From Halisarca cf. caerulea (Eukaryota; Porifera; Demospongiae; Chondrillida; Halisarcidae), in contig CAUJGJ010000200.1 in assembly GCA_963170055.1 (NCBI GenBank), forward strand, positions 187,175 to 251,174: a stretch of DNA of 64,000 nt, in the 5' to 3' direction. Shown one piece after another: positions 53,785-63,557 of this stretch; position 1 is the first letter of the stretch; every line of letters begins with the position of its first letter. Position numbers and translations under genes: made by a program. Below the pieces are notes generated by a model, which was not told the DNA's origin, made no database searches, and worked only from the letters and a program-made list of their open reading frames with translations.

Positions 53785-56700
53785 CTATAAATTTTTGAGT
53801 TGTTGCATTAAATCCTCAACTGTTTCTGAAGTACTTTGTACCTGAGTTAGATACAGAATAGATTTTCATTGTACTACAAACAGATCCCCTGCCCTTCCAA
53901 TTTCCCACATACCTGGTCAGCTTCGTGTTTGTTGGTGTGTTTTTCAGGCATGTCATATGCATATTGAAGTCCACTTGGAAGCTGAGGGTCAGTCTGCACC
54001 TCTTCAACTGTGGATTCATCCACTAGAGAAATACCTAAGAAAAGACAAACTAAAATGGCCTTACTTGTATAAGCGTATGTTTTAGCCCTTGATCTACCAG
54101 GCACACAGATGATTCCACACACACACCTGCCACACACGCCCACACCCACCCACTGTTATACTTGTTAAATTATTATTAACAATTCTTCTAGTTTTCTACC
54201 TTGGGAGTTGGGAGTAGCAAGGAAATACTTGGGATGGATCTTCCTCCGTCCTATGGCCATATGCTCATAAGCAATAGAACACTCTCAGAGAGCAAGCAAC
54301 CCCCTCCCCCACACACCAGAGTCAGTTACCAGGTATTACTCCATGCAATACATGGAGTGGAGAAAGGATTATACCATTATATAAAAGAATAAGAATAAGA
54401 AACAGTACATACCCAACTAGAAGGACAACTGGAAGGACAAGGAACAGAACATACCCAACCGAAAGGACAAGAAACAGTACATATCCAAATAGAAGGACAA
54501 CTGAAAGGACAAGGAACAGAACATACCCAACTGAAAGGACAAGGAACAGAACATACCCCACTGAAAGGACAAGGAACAGAACATACCCAACTGAAAGGCC
54601 AAGGAACAGTACATACCCAACTGGAAGGACAAGGAACAGAACATACCCCACTGAAAGGACAAGGAACAGTACACATCCAACTGGAAGGACAAGGAACAGT
54701 ACATACCCAACTGGAAGGACAAGGAACAGTACACATCCAACTGGAAGGACAAGGAACAGTACACATCCAACTGGAAGGACAAGGAACAGAACATACCCAA
54801 CTGGAAGGACAAGGAACAGTACACATCCAACTGGAAGGACAAGGAACAGAACATACCCAACTGAAAGGACAAGGAACAGTATACATCCAACTGGAAGGAC
54901 AAGGAACAGTACACATCCAACTGGAAGGACAAGGAACAGAACATACCCAACTGAAAGGACAAGGAACAGAACATACCCCACTGGAAGGACAAGGAACAGA
55001 ACATACCCAACTGAAAGGACAAGGAACAGAACATACCCAACTGAAAGGACAAGGAACAGTACATACCCCACTGGTTGTCTTCATGGACTACCTCATCAAC
55101 AGATGCTACACTGATTTGACTGGGTTTATCCTTCATAGCTTCCTTCCATTTTTCTTGCCTCTCACAGCAAAACCTGTCACTGCATGAAGGATTGGGCTTC
55201 ATCTCCATCAGTGGAAAGTAGTCCATAAGAGCACTGTAACCGAGATACTGGGAACAGTTGCCAAACTCTAGAAGATACCTGTGCACATCAGACCACTTAC
55301 ACTAGCAGCACACACTGCACAGGACGGCACTGAAACTGACTCACTTTAGGGCACTTTGGACAAGTATGCCTGCAACAATGCCCATAGTAGTGGGAAGAGA
55401 AGCTGCACACACACCGTCCCGTTTCAGGGTTTTCTCATCGATACCTTCCGCTACTACCAGTGGAGGTGCACACTACAGCAAGAAAATACATCGCAAAATG
55501 TCAAAAACTTAAGAGTTTCCTTTGCTTATGTACTAAAAATAGGATGCTAGCTGACCACACCATGTAGACCACTCCCTACTGACCACACCCTGATGACCAC
55601 TCCCTGCTGACCACACCCATCTGACCACACCCTACTGACCACACCCTACTGACCCCTCCCTGCTGACCACACCCTGCAGACCACTCTCTACTGACCACAC
55701 CCTGCTGACCACACCCTGCTGACCACACCCTACTGACCACACCCTACTGACCCCTCCCTGCTGACCCCTCCCTGCTGACCCCTCCCTGCTGACCACACCC
55801 TGCTGACCACACCCTACTGCCACACCCTACTGACCACAACCTGCTGACCACACCCTGATGACCACACCCTGATGACCACTCCCTGCTGACCCCTCCCTGA
55901 TGACCCCTCCCTGCTGACCCCTCCCTGCTGACCACACCCTACTGACCACAACCTGCTGACCACACCCTGCTGACCACACCCTGCTGACCACTCCCTGATG
56001 ACCCCTCCCTGCTGACCACACCCTGCAGTGCTAGTAACACCAAACGACCATGACTAACTGCAGCAAGACTTACAGCAAAACAAGCTGTCTCTCCAGGTTT
56101 GATCACTTGGATGTGACCAGAGACAGCGTTCTCACTGACTCCACTTTCAATCCAGACCTGTCCTAGCTCATTGCAAGCACGGTTTATGGCCATTCTTGCC
56201 TCAAAGTTGTCAACACAACTCAGGACAAGGTCAACAGGACCTCCAGCCAGAGACCCACATCTACAATGATAACCACAATCATTAAACTCACAAAACTAAC
56301 CCAACAAATATCTCACTTCAAAACTTCCATGAAATGTACAAAGTTGTCCACTAAAGTTATGTTGTAGTTGTTCACCTCAAACTGTACGTCAGGATTGATG
56401 TCCCTAGTATGCACAAAAGGAAAATATTTAGTGAACATTACATACACAATACACAATACACATTGTACACATGTACACACAATACATGCAGATACAATGG
56501 AATATACCTGTGTGTAGTAATGTATACAATACCTGTGTGTAGTAATGCATATAATACCTGTGTGTAGTAATGCATACAATACCTGTGTGTGTAGCAATGC
56601 ATACAATACCTGTGTGTAGTACAGTAGAACCTAATTAAGAAGAACACTCCTAAGACTAATTTCTGCTTAACACAAACTAGTTTCCAAGCCCTGTTTGGTT

Positions 56701-58633
56701 TGCTGTAGTACTGTACATGTAGTATCATATCCTGATAAGAAGAAATTCTGATAATGAGACCCAAATTTGTGGGTCCTCTAAAGTTGGTCTTAGTGAGGTT
56801 TGACTGTACACACAATACAGGCATGTGTGGACTAGTCTCCCATAGTCCAGACCTCTATTTCACCTCCATGTTGGGTGACTACGCCGTGACATCATAGACA
56901 CCCAACAAGGAGATGAAATAGTGGTCTGGGCTACGGGAGACTATGTGTGGACAGACACTGTCTGCAAATCAGCTTACTCAAGAGTGTACATGGCAGCCTC
57001 CACTTTACTCATTCCAGCTTGACTTGGACGGAAGAACAACCGATTCATATTTGCCAGCTCCACTTTGTCATAGTCAAATAATATCAACTGAGAAAAAAGG
57101 TATTTTAGTATGGAGTATGTATCTATGATTGCATCTCCGAAATGTCCTCCACTCATGGTTACCTTTCCCACCCCACATCTTGTCAGCATTTCAGCAGCTA
57201 CGCTCCCAACACCACCGACCCCAACAACAGCCACAGTGAACTGCCGTATTCGCTGTAAAATACTACAAGTTAACAAACATACAGGAACTAAGCATCACGT
57301 GATATTTTACCTCATAATTGTCCACAATTCCCATTCGCTTCAGAGCCATCAAACGACTAAAGGGACAGACACAAAACTATATCCATACACACAGTATCTA
57401 TCTAGATTTCACATAAATACACAGGTATCATTTTAGTGGCCGTTAATGGCCGAGTCGTCTCATGGCACTCACCTAACTTTACCCCAATTTTTACGTCCAC
57501 CCCCCACCTCCTGGCTTCACCTTGTATTTGGTGTTTGTCCCTCCGTCACTACCGTGTGACTGTAAAGTTATGAAATAATGATGTAAGTTTCTTCATTTTA
57601 TTAGAAGAAACTTACATCAATCATCTGATTTGCAAGTACGTAGGATTTTATACCTCTCACTTGTGCGCTCGCAACTATCATATTGTAGCCAACTATGGAG
57701 ACCTCACCTCATCAAAAACATCAAAGCTTTAGAAGACGTTCAACGTAGGTCCACCAAATTCATTTTGTCCTACCCTCAACTTGATTATAAAAATCGTTTG
57801 ATCTCCCTCAACCTCTTACCAGCAATGTACTGGTTGGAACTGCAGGATGCATTATTTCTAATCAAGTGCATTAAATTTCCCTCGGACAACTTCAACATTT
57901 TTGACAATATATCCTTCAACAACACCTGCACCAGACATCACACCAACCACAAACTTCAACACCGATACTGCCGTACAACAGCCATGAGTCATTTCTACTT
58001 TGTTTGAATTGTAAGACTTTGGAACTCACTGCCATTCATTGATCTCAGTAATTCATTCCGTACCATTAAATGTCATCTATATAGCTACTTCTGGAATCAC
58101 TTCATCCAATATTTTGATTCAGATAATGTCTGCACTTTTCACTTTAAGTGTCCTTGTAACTCATGTAATTAGTTTTGTCTACATTAAATGGTGTCCTGTG
58201 TATCTCTATTGTTAAATTTTGCTTTCATGTACATCACTTCCTACATGTGTATATTAGTTTGTGTACAAATTTACTTTTATTATGTAATTTCATTTAGTTA
58301 GTTAATTATGTATCACAAGCCTTATGTCACTTGACTCATACCCATCCACATTTTCTGTATCTGGCAGCATCACCTGTTGATGTCTGACCATCAACCATAC
58401 TGTCATATATATCACTAAGACTTTATTACATTTACATAATTATGGTTGTAAAGCTTTCAGTATTGAATTGAATTGAATAATAATGACACTCACCTATAAG
58501 GATTGGAATCGACCACTAAATCACTCATTTTATCAATTTTATGTCTTCGTTTATCTTTTAGTGCACTAATTTCCTTTTCAAGTTCGATGATCTTCCTTTT
58601 GAGACCTTCTACCCCCTCGCGATCGGACGCCAT
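53785..58633 (-). CDS. UBA5: UBA5, E1 activating enzyme for UFM1 (392 aa, 10 exons)
   Basis: Exons 5' to 3': 58494-58633, 57311-57356, 57163-57252, 56978-57087, 56317-56403, 56074-56260, 55345-55472, 55067-55278, 53913-54034 and 53785-53841. All phases close; human UBA5 has 404 aa. UBA5 adenylates UFM1 and passes it to UFC1 in ufmylation, a pathway active at the ER. Visible are the N-terminal coiled helix, [17 protein letters not shown], the nucleotide loop VGVGGVGS (from residue 72), [27 protein letters not shown], the catalytic Cys242 in [12 protein letters not shown], and zinc-binding Cys218 and Cys221 (CFACAPP) with Cys295 and Cys300. The acidic C-terminus follows, with the UFC1-binding end [13 protein letters not shown]. 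Introns hold a LINE fragment, a MITE, a foldback and two minisatellites. Confidence 0.96.
54395..55066 (-). repeat. 30-bp minisatellite filling a UBA5 intron, about 22 copies, each with splice-site motifs
   Basis: On the minus (sense) strand the unit is GTATGTTCTGTTCCTTGTCC followed by TTTCAGTTGG. It starts exactly at the donor of the exon ending at 55067 and repeats about 22 times toward the next exon. Each unit contains a donor-like GTATGT and an acceptor-like CCTTTCAG separated by TTGG. The repeat also stays open in all three frames because 30 is a multiple of 3. Confidence 0.93.
55559..56033. repeat. 14-bp minisatellite in a UBA5 intron, about 34 copies
   Basis: Units TGACCACACCCTGC and TGACCCCTCCCTGC alternate with small changes. 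It occupies most of the intron between the exons at 56074-56260 and 55345-55472. Frames through it are artefacts. Confidence 0.94.
56620..56809. mobile_element. MITE-like element with pogo-type ends in a UBA5 intron
   Basis: The left end TACAGTAGAACCTAATTAAG and the inverse of the right end (TACAGTCAAACCTCACTAAG) match over about 20 bp. No coding capacity. Terminal TACAGT..AACC resembles the elements at 46095 and 46518. Confidence 0.6.
56833..56943. mobile_element. Foldback / MITE-like element, TAGTCTC family, copy 2
   Basis: Left arm TAGTCTCCCATAGTCCAGAC and then CTCTATTTCACCTCC pair with a right arm ending GTCTGGGCTACGGGAGACTA. The internal core has GTGACATCAT, also found in the copy at 60487. 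It lies directly beside the pogo-type element in the same UBA5 intron. Confidence 0.68.
57573..58485 (+). mobile_element. 5'-truncated LINE fragment (RT 3' end) in UBA5 intron 1
   Basis: A plus-strand frame at 57630-58007, continuing after a stop to about 58170, matches the end of LINE reverse transcriptases: [49 protein letters not shown], then [11 protein letters not shown] and [12 protein letters not shown]. The 3' end is an (ATTGA)n tail at about 58463-58478. AATAATGA at about 57573 and again just after the tail is a probable target-site duplication. It is antisense to UBA5 and lacks the polymerase core. Confidence 0.75.
57580..57619. repeat. Perfect 15-bp inverted repeat at the LINE 5' junction
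   Basis: GATGTAAGTTTCTTC, a 9-bp loop (ATTTTATTA), then GAAGAAACTTACATC. The arms match completely. Confidence 0.85.
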
Positions 58634-58717
58634 CTTTCGTTTGCCTAAGATACAGGGACTCCCCCAAGTCTCATCCGTGCTTCGCACATTCTAAAAACCG
58701 CAAGTCTACTCCGTGGG

Positions 58718-59491
58718 CTACTGAATGGATACAAATTTAAAATCAGCCTCGGACTCAGGGGTACCAATGGCATGCCGATACGCCCAGAAAACATAGAAAA
58801 GAAAGGAGCTAAAGGTTCCAGATTGGGGTCGATTGGTGTCATCTAGATCAATAATATGCATGGTTTGCTTGTGATCACTTGGCATGATGCCCTCCCCCCG
58901 GTTACCTCTAATCATAGGTATTCTGAATGGCCTAATACATTAGCAAAAGTCTAAATATCTACAGCTAACCTACTGAAGGAGTTTCAATGCACTTCAAACC
59001 AATCAATAAAAATCATACAGAATCACACAGATGCTCAATTGTCATTTCGCTCTCATGTATCACGTTCTTTGCATGGCAAGTGGTTCCAGTTCTGCTCTCA
59101 TCTGCATGGATCAAAGAAGTAAATACTGTAGATAGTACAACCAATTGACACAATACAGCTTCAATGTCCTTCAACTGCACACAAGGCTACATAGTCCATG
59201 GACATGGCTCAAATTTAAGGATTTTTCAAACTTGGTAAAATTTTGGCAGCCAATGCAAATTTTAGGTTGCCCAAGCAATTCACACATACTGAGAGTATTA
59301 TAACATTATTATTAGCTTTTACGGGCGGATTGGTAAATAGGACAGTGCAATAATTATATGTGTACGTCCAATATTCACATGCATGGCTGCCATTCTGCCA
59401 TGTCAATATTGAAAGTTAAGCAGTCTTTGAGGCTACTTACTAGAATCCAAGTTAAAATGATTCCAAATCGAAGTAGGCCTGTCAGAAGCAT
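58718..59491 (-). CDS. Uncharacterised small secreted or membrane protein (about 110 aa, 3 exons)
   Basis: Two exons are well supported: 59029-59101 and 58718-58922, joined in phase 2 (donor CATCT|GTGTGA, acceptor CCATTCAG). The product runs DESRTGTTCHAKNV... through IPMIRGNRGEGIMPSDHK, DLDDTNRPQSG and a hydrophobic, aromatic stretch FSSFLFYVFWAYRHAIG, and ends in FKFVSIQ-stop. A likely first exon at 59437-59491 encodes a signal peptide (MLLTGLLRFGIILTWILV). Its better donor (GTAAGT) gives the wrong phase, so either GTAGCC four bases on is used or a small exon is missing. I do not recognise the family. The gene lies 84 bp upstream of the UBA5 start, in the same orientation. Confidence 0.5.
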
Positions 59492-59962
59492 TTTGAAAGT
59501 GGTAAGGCCATTGACTCTAAGCTATGCTGGTTGGTAGTTGTACTGGAGAGAGGGAAGAAGGTGCTGTGTTTCATAGAAAAACTATTTTCCAGCTAAATAA
59601 AATGGTATTATATCTGGACTACCTCAGTAGACTATAGATTTGCAAAGTTGACTATAATGCTGAGTAATATCATGAAAAAATGGCAGAAAAACGGTACACA
59701 ATTTGTTGGCAATTTCAAAAGTTGGGAATCGGATTCTGAGAAATCCGTTTAGCTAGCAAAGTAACTATATTTTGAAAGTATTGTTCTACTTACCTGTTTG
59801 TGCCCTCAAAATTTCCTCGCATATTATGTTAACTACTATGGTTGTTCAGTGGGCAACTAAGCACCCAACTTCTAGTTGTCCAAGGAAGTTTTAGTCATCT
59901 CTGACAACCGAACAACTGTTAAATTTGATCTCTAATGATCATGTATAAATATTATAAGGTAG

Positions 59963-60036
59963 TCTCGTACCCCACTCAGACAGGAGTACCTATGCTGGGA
60001 CACCAATGAGTCCAAGTGATAAGCTGGGTATGAAAC
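59963..60036. mobile_element. Possible degenerate foldback element, TAGTCTC-like
   Basis: AGTCTCGTACCCCAC at the left and the inverse AGTTTCATACCCAGC at the right match at 11 of 15 positions. It is weaker than the other foldback copies and may be unrelated. Confidence 0.35.
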
Positions 60037-60058
60037 TGTACATACGTAAGATCCATAG

Positions 60059-61267
60059 TCACTTATCAATCCTCAAGTACACAACAACACTGAAACGCAC
60101 ACATCCAGCCAATTCCATCCATTGCGTGGCTTTGACATGTTTATCATCCGCAGATGGTGGATCCTGGAGATTCCACAAGGTGTAGGTATCAAAGGAATCC
60201 TCACATTGCAATGACATGTCATTTTTCACCACAACAGTTCCGCAATATCCCCCTGGAAACTGCATAACCTTCCCTTTCAGAGGTCTTCCACGAAATGATG
60301 ACAAAAACACTAAAATGGAGTAAGATGGAGCTGAAAATCAACAGAGACATAATGAGGTGACTTTCTCATAAGTATAGCAATGGCAAATGAAATTATTTTT
60401 CATTCATTCAGTTCTTATCCTGTTTTTCCACATTCATATAATTCTCATCAAAGCAAATGGAAAACTCTCCTTTTATACATCTAGCTTAGTCTCGAAACCA
60501 GACTCTCTTCTCGTGATGTGACATCATGCTCGCCCCCAGTCGGATTAAATTGCGGCCAACGTAGGGTCTGGTTCCGAGACTACATCTAGCCCTCTTCAAA
60601 AAAGGGCTTGTACCTGGCTGTAAGACAAGCCAATACAATGGTGATTGTGATACTGCTTATCGCTAATGTCGTAGATATTACCCAAAACATTACTTCAAAA
60701 CTAGAAACTAGCATTAAACATATATCATATATCATTGTGCTTTTCAGTCACATTCGTGACTTCAGACACCAAGGTTAGGTGCCGCCAGACAGGGTGGACT
60801 TATAATTGGTTTGTAAAAGGATTGATTGCAAAGTAAACCTTAGAATTAAAAGCGGCTGACCTCTGGTTGGAAATGAAGGCATAAAAGAAAAAATGTAGGC
60901 TCGTACAAATGTGTATATAACTTGAGAACTTAGTGATTAGTAATTGCATGAACTCAAAGTATATACAGTATTGTGTGCACAATGGAAGCATAGATACGAT
61001 ATACTTAAAATGCCATATAGAGTTCAAGTGAACGTTCACAATTTGATGTGGTCCTAAGGGTGCTACGCAAATGTATATGATGTAACAAATAACTATGATG
61101 GAAGTAACTGACAGACCTTCGTTTATCTCTGACTGGATTGGAAGGAAAAATGTGTCGAGGTTGATACTTCGAATATCTTCTTTTTCACACACTGAGAATG
61201 GCATAGAATTGACTTGTTTTAATCTCTTTCTACTCCTACATCGAGCAAATTTTAAGTTTACCGCCAT
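60059..61267 (-). CDS. RNASEH2C: Ribonuclease H2 subunit C (133 aa, 2 exons)
   Basis: Exon 1 is 61117-61267 and exon 2 is 60059-60309, phase 1. The donor is a non-consensus GTCTGT; it was chosen because the join gives VFLSSFRGRPL. RNASEH2C is an accessory subunit of the heterotrimeric RNase H2, which removes ribonucleotides from DNA. Family marks are FFLPI (like FFTPAI in human), SFRGRPLKG, PGGYCGTVVV and a late TLWNL with a WMELA end. Human is 164 aa; the acidic loop between the two halves is shorter here. The 3' end could differ if a further intron exists after GCT-GGA-TGT. It is head-to-head with the eS26 gene, 71 bp away. Confidence 0.8.
60487..60582. mobile_element. Foldback / MITE-like element, TAGTCTC family, copy 3
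   Basis: The left end TAGTCTCGAAACCAGAC and the right end GTCTGGTTCCGAGACTA are near-perfect inverted repeats. The core contains GTGACATCAT as in the copy at 56833. It lies in the RNASEH2C intron. Confidence 0.68.
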
Positions 61268-61338
61268 CTTTCGTAGGCCCTCACGAAGATCACGTGCGCG
61301 ACCACGTGGTTCTTTCTCCCTCGTGTACGAGAAGTAAA
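61268..61338. promoter_or_regulatory. Bidirectional promoter, RNASEH2C / eS26, with two E-boxes and a TOP-like tract
   Basis: The 71-bp interval has two CACGTG E-boxes, at 61291 and 61303, 12 bp apart. A pyrimidine run TTCTTTCTCCCTC at 61310-61322 sits just before the eS26 start. Ribosomal-protein mRNAs typically begin within such a terminal oligopyrimidine tract. E-boxes would allow Myc/Max-type binding. The transcription start itself is inferred. Confidence 0.6.
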
Positions 61339-62127
61339 ATGGTGTGTTTTTCAGAGAAATGATTTTAATCTGCCTTTTTAGTGAGCCTATCAGTCATTTC
61401 TCCAATAGACTCAAAAGCGAAGAAATTGTGGTCGTTCAAAACACGGACGAGGACACGTTCGTTACGTTCGATGTACTAATTGTGCCAGGTAGGTGTCGTG
61501 TCTTATGTTGTTTCAGAACATATCTGAGTGTTTTCTGTGCTGTAGATGTGTTCCAAAAGACAAGGCTATTAAAAAGTTTGTGATAAGAAATATTGTTGAC
61601 GCAGCAGCTGTTAGAGATCTTCAAGAAGCGTCTGTATATGAAAGTACGTATGTACTGAACATAGGTGTAGTAAGTATATGACATGTGTAGGTTTTTCCGT
61701 GATCCCTACATCCTTGTAAGTACAGAGAGGCATATTCTACTATGGTGTATGGTTCTGCTTGTACACACTCAAGATATTTCCTGTCCTCTTCTGTCTGAAT
61801 ATTTCAGATTTTTTTATTTATTTTTGAATAGCTAAATCTGTAGTTTTATAATAGGATCTCAATCATGTATTGTCTAAACCCTTTGTCATGTGCAGAGAAT
61901 GAATACAGACCACCAGCCATTTATATGAAGTTGTACTACTGTGTGAGTTGTGCCATTCACAGTCGCATTGTTAGGAACAGGTCAAAAGAGGAGAGGAAGA
62001 TTCGTACACCACCACCACGATTCCGACCTAAGGTACACATGCTACTGATTTTTGGTGTGCACTGACCTGAATGTAGCACCTTGTTCTGCCACTGCAGAGA
62101 GACGAACAAAAGGCAACAGCAAATTGA
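61339..62127 (+). CDS. RPS26: Ribosomal protein eS26 (115 aa, 5 exons)
   Basis: Exons: 61339-61341 (only the ATG), 61409-61488, 61546-61643, 61896-62032 and 62098-62127; all phases close. eS26 is a small-subunit protein near the mRNA exit channel. The frame gives [20 protein letters not shown], a zinc site from Cys23, Cys26, Cys76 and Cys79, [16 protein letters not shown], and the conserved RTPPPRFRP. An intron directly after the start codon is common in animal ribosomal-protein genes. Two extra residues occur before IYMKLYYC compared with human, and the C-terminal tail is shorter and less proline-rich. It is tail-to-tail with CWC25, with 54 bp between stops. Confidence 0.96.
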
Positions 62128-62181
62128 TCGTGCAGTGTTAGAACAATTCGAATGAACAACCATCATTTGTTTAGAATTGTA

Positions 62182-63417
62182 TTATTTCTCAAAAAAGTTC
62201 TTATCTAACGCGGCATTAGTTCGTTGAACCATTGCTTTGTTTCTGTGAATTCTGTCAGCAACAGAGCAGGTAGTTTGAGAGCTGTATGACTTGACACGCA
62301 TTTCTCTGCAAAAAGAGAAGTGTACATAGTCAAAATCAAGCAATACCACACAGAAAAGTACGTAGTTTACAACTCACTGGAGAAAATCCGGATTCCTATC
62401 ATTTCTGTCATTCATTTCCTCTTCCTCTTCCTGAAGAGCACGTTTTAATCGAGCTTCTCTCTCAGATTCTCTCCACTCAGCATTGGACAACATCTCCTGC
62501 CGTCTTCTCTCCATATCAGACTCGTGCATCTTGCTTTTGACTTTAACATGTGCTACTGTTCTTGGGGCGTGTTTCTGTGGAGATCTTGGTTGATCCTTGT
62601 GGGTGTGTCTCTGTGGAGATCTTGATCGATCCCTGTGGGCGTGTCTCCGTGGAGATCTTGGTCGATCCCTGTGGGTGTGTCTCTGTGGAGATCTTGGTCG
62701 ATCCCTGTGGGTGTGTCTCTGTGGAGATTTCGACCGATCTCTGTGGGAGTGTCTCTGTGGAGATCTTGGTCGATCTCTGTGCATGTGTCTTGGTGGAGAT
62801 TTCGACCGATCCCTGTGGGTGTGTCTCTGCAGAGATTTCGACTGATCTACATGCTTAAATGGACGAGACAGGTCTTTAGCTAAAGGCAATTTGGACTTTT
62901 TCTTTTTTTTGTCAGACGTTAATTCCAATGCTTTCTTCAACTGACTCAGTTTAACAGGGTTATTCATTAAAGCTTTCTTCCGCTCCTCCTCTCTCTTTCT
63001 AATGGCAAACAAGGGGTCTTCTCTGATCTTAGCAGCAAGATCCACAGACACGTCAGCATCCGACGGTACGAATAAAGCTCCAGGACCATTAGATAAAGCT
63101 TCCTTCTCGCTATCGGCTGCTTGTTGAAGACTGTCGACTTGTTTGTCAATCTTCTTACCTAATAAATACTCGTCACGATTTATGTTCTGCACCCCTCTAT
63201 ACATCCATTCAAGCCTATCTGATCGCTTTTTAAGACCAGCATCAATAGCCATAGTTTCCATCTCCTCTCTCTCTCGTTCATCCGCCAGTTGTTGGCGAAG
63301 CTCTTCTAACTTCTTTTTCTCCGCCTCATGGGCTTGCTCGGCTTTCCATTTTCGCTCTTGATTTTGCATCGTGAGTGGATGCCAACTCTTCTTCATATTG
63401 AGATCTCCCCCTCCCAT
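62182..63417 (-). CDS. CWC25: Pre-mRNA splicing factor CWC25 homologue (387 aa, 2 exons)
   Basis: Exon 1 is 62378-63417 and exon 2 is 62182-62305; the donor GTGAGT lies just before an in-frame TGA. CWC25 joins the spliceosome for the first transesterification step. The N-terminus MGGGDLNMKKSWHP is the family hallmark. Then come a coiled-coil region, LEWMYRG with NRDEYLLGKKIDK, AAKIREDPLFAIRKREEE and NNPVKLSQLKK. The C-terminus VADRIHRNKAMVQRTNAALDKNFFEK (given in parts: VADRIHRNK, QRTNAALDKNF) matches the human end. I chose the ATG at 63417, not the upstream in-frame one at 63468, because the family starts there. Residues about 186-285 hold eight copies of a 12-residue Arg-Ser-type repeat (HTHRDRPRSPQR), an expansion not in the human protein as I recall it. 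Confidence 0.95.
62560..62860 (-). repeat. Coding 36-bp minisatellite in CWC25
   Basis: About eight in-frame 36-bp units encode H-x-H-R-D-R-x-(R/K)-S-P-x-R. It is in a gene surrounded by non-coding minisatellites, so the same slippage or recombination process may have built it. Confidence 0.9.
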
Positions 63418-63557
63418 CTCGAAATCTCTAGACGAATACTGACAGACAAAGAAAGAAACGATTGACAATCCTCAACTCGGGAAAAACGGGACTGACGTAA
63501 GCCGCAAATACAGAAGTTCACGTTAGTTCACTGGTCGTATCCATGACAACCAGTCAA
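63418..63557. promoter_or_regulatory. Bidirectional promoter, CWC25 / KIF9, with CRE-like and X-box-like sites
   Basis: The two start codons are about 140 bp apart. TGACGTAA at 63493-63500 is a CRE/ATF-like site. GTATCCATGACAAC at 63537-63550 matches 11 of 14 positions of a perfect RFX X-box (GTTGCCATGGCAAC), a motif placed near the start of many ciliary genes. A KIF9-type kinesin is a ciliary protein. Both assignments are by eye. Confidence 0.5.

Noticed and set aside
54322..55286. Frames of 235-289 codons continuing from the UBA5 exon into the 30-bp repeat
   Set aside because: The exon part is genuine UBA5, but the repeat part follows a good donor (GTATGT), and the next exon restores the family sequence. 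Readthrough is not needed.
63143..63361. Plus-strand frames antisense to CWC25
   Set aside because: They are shadows of the conserved CWC25 coding frame.
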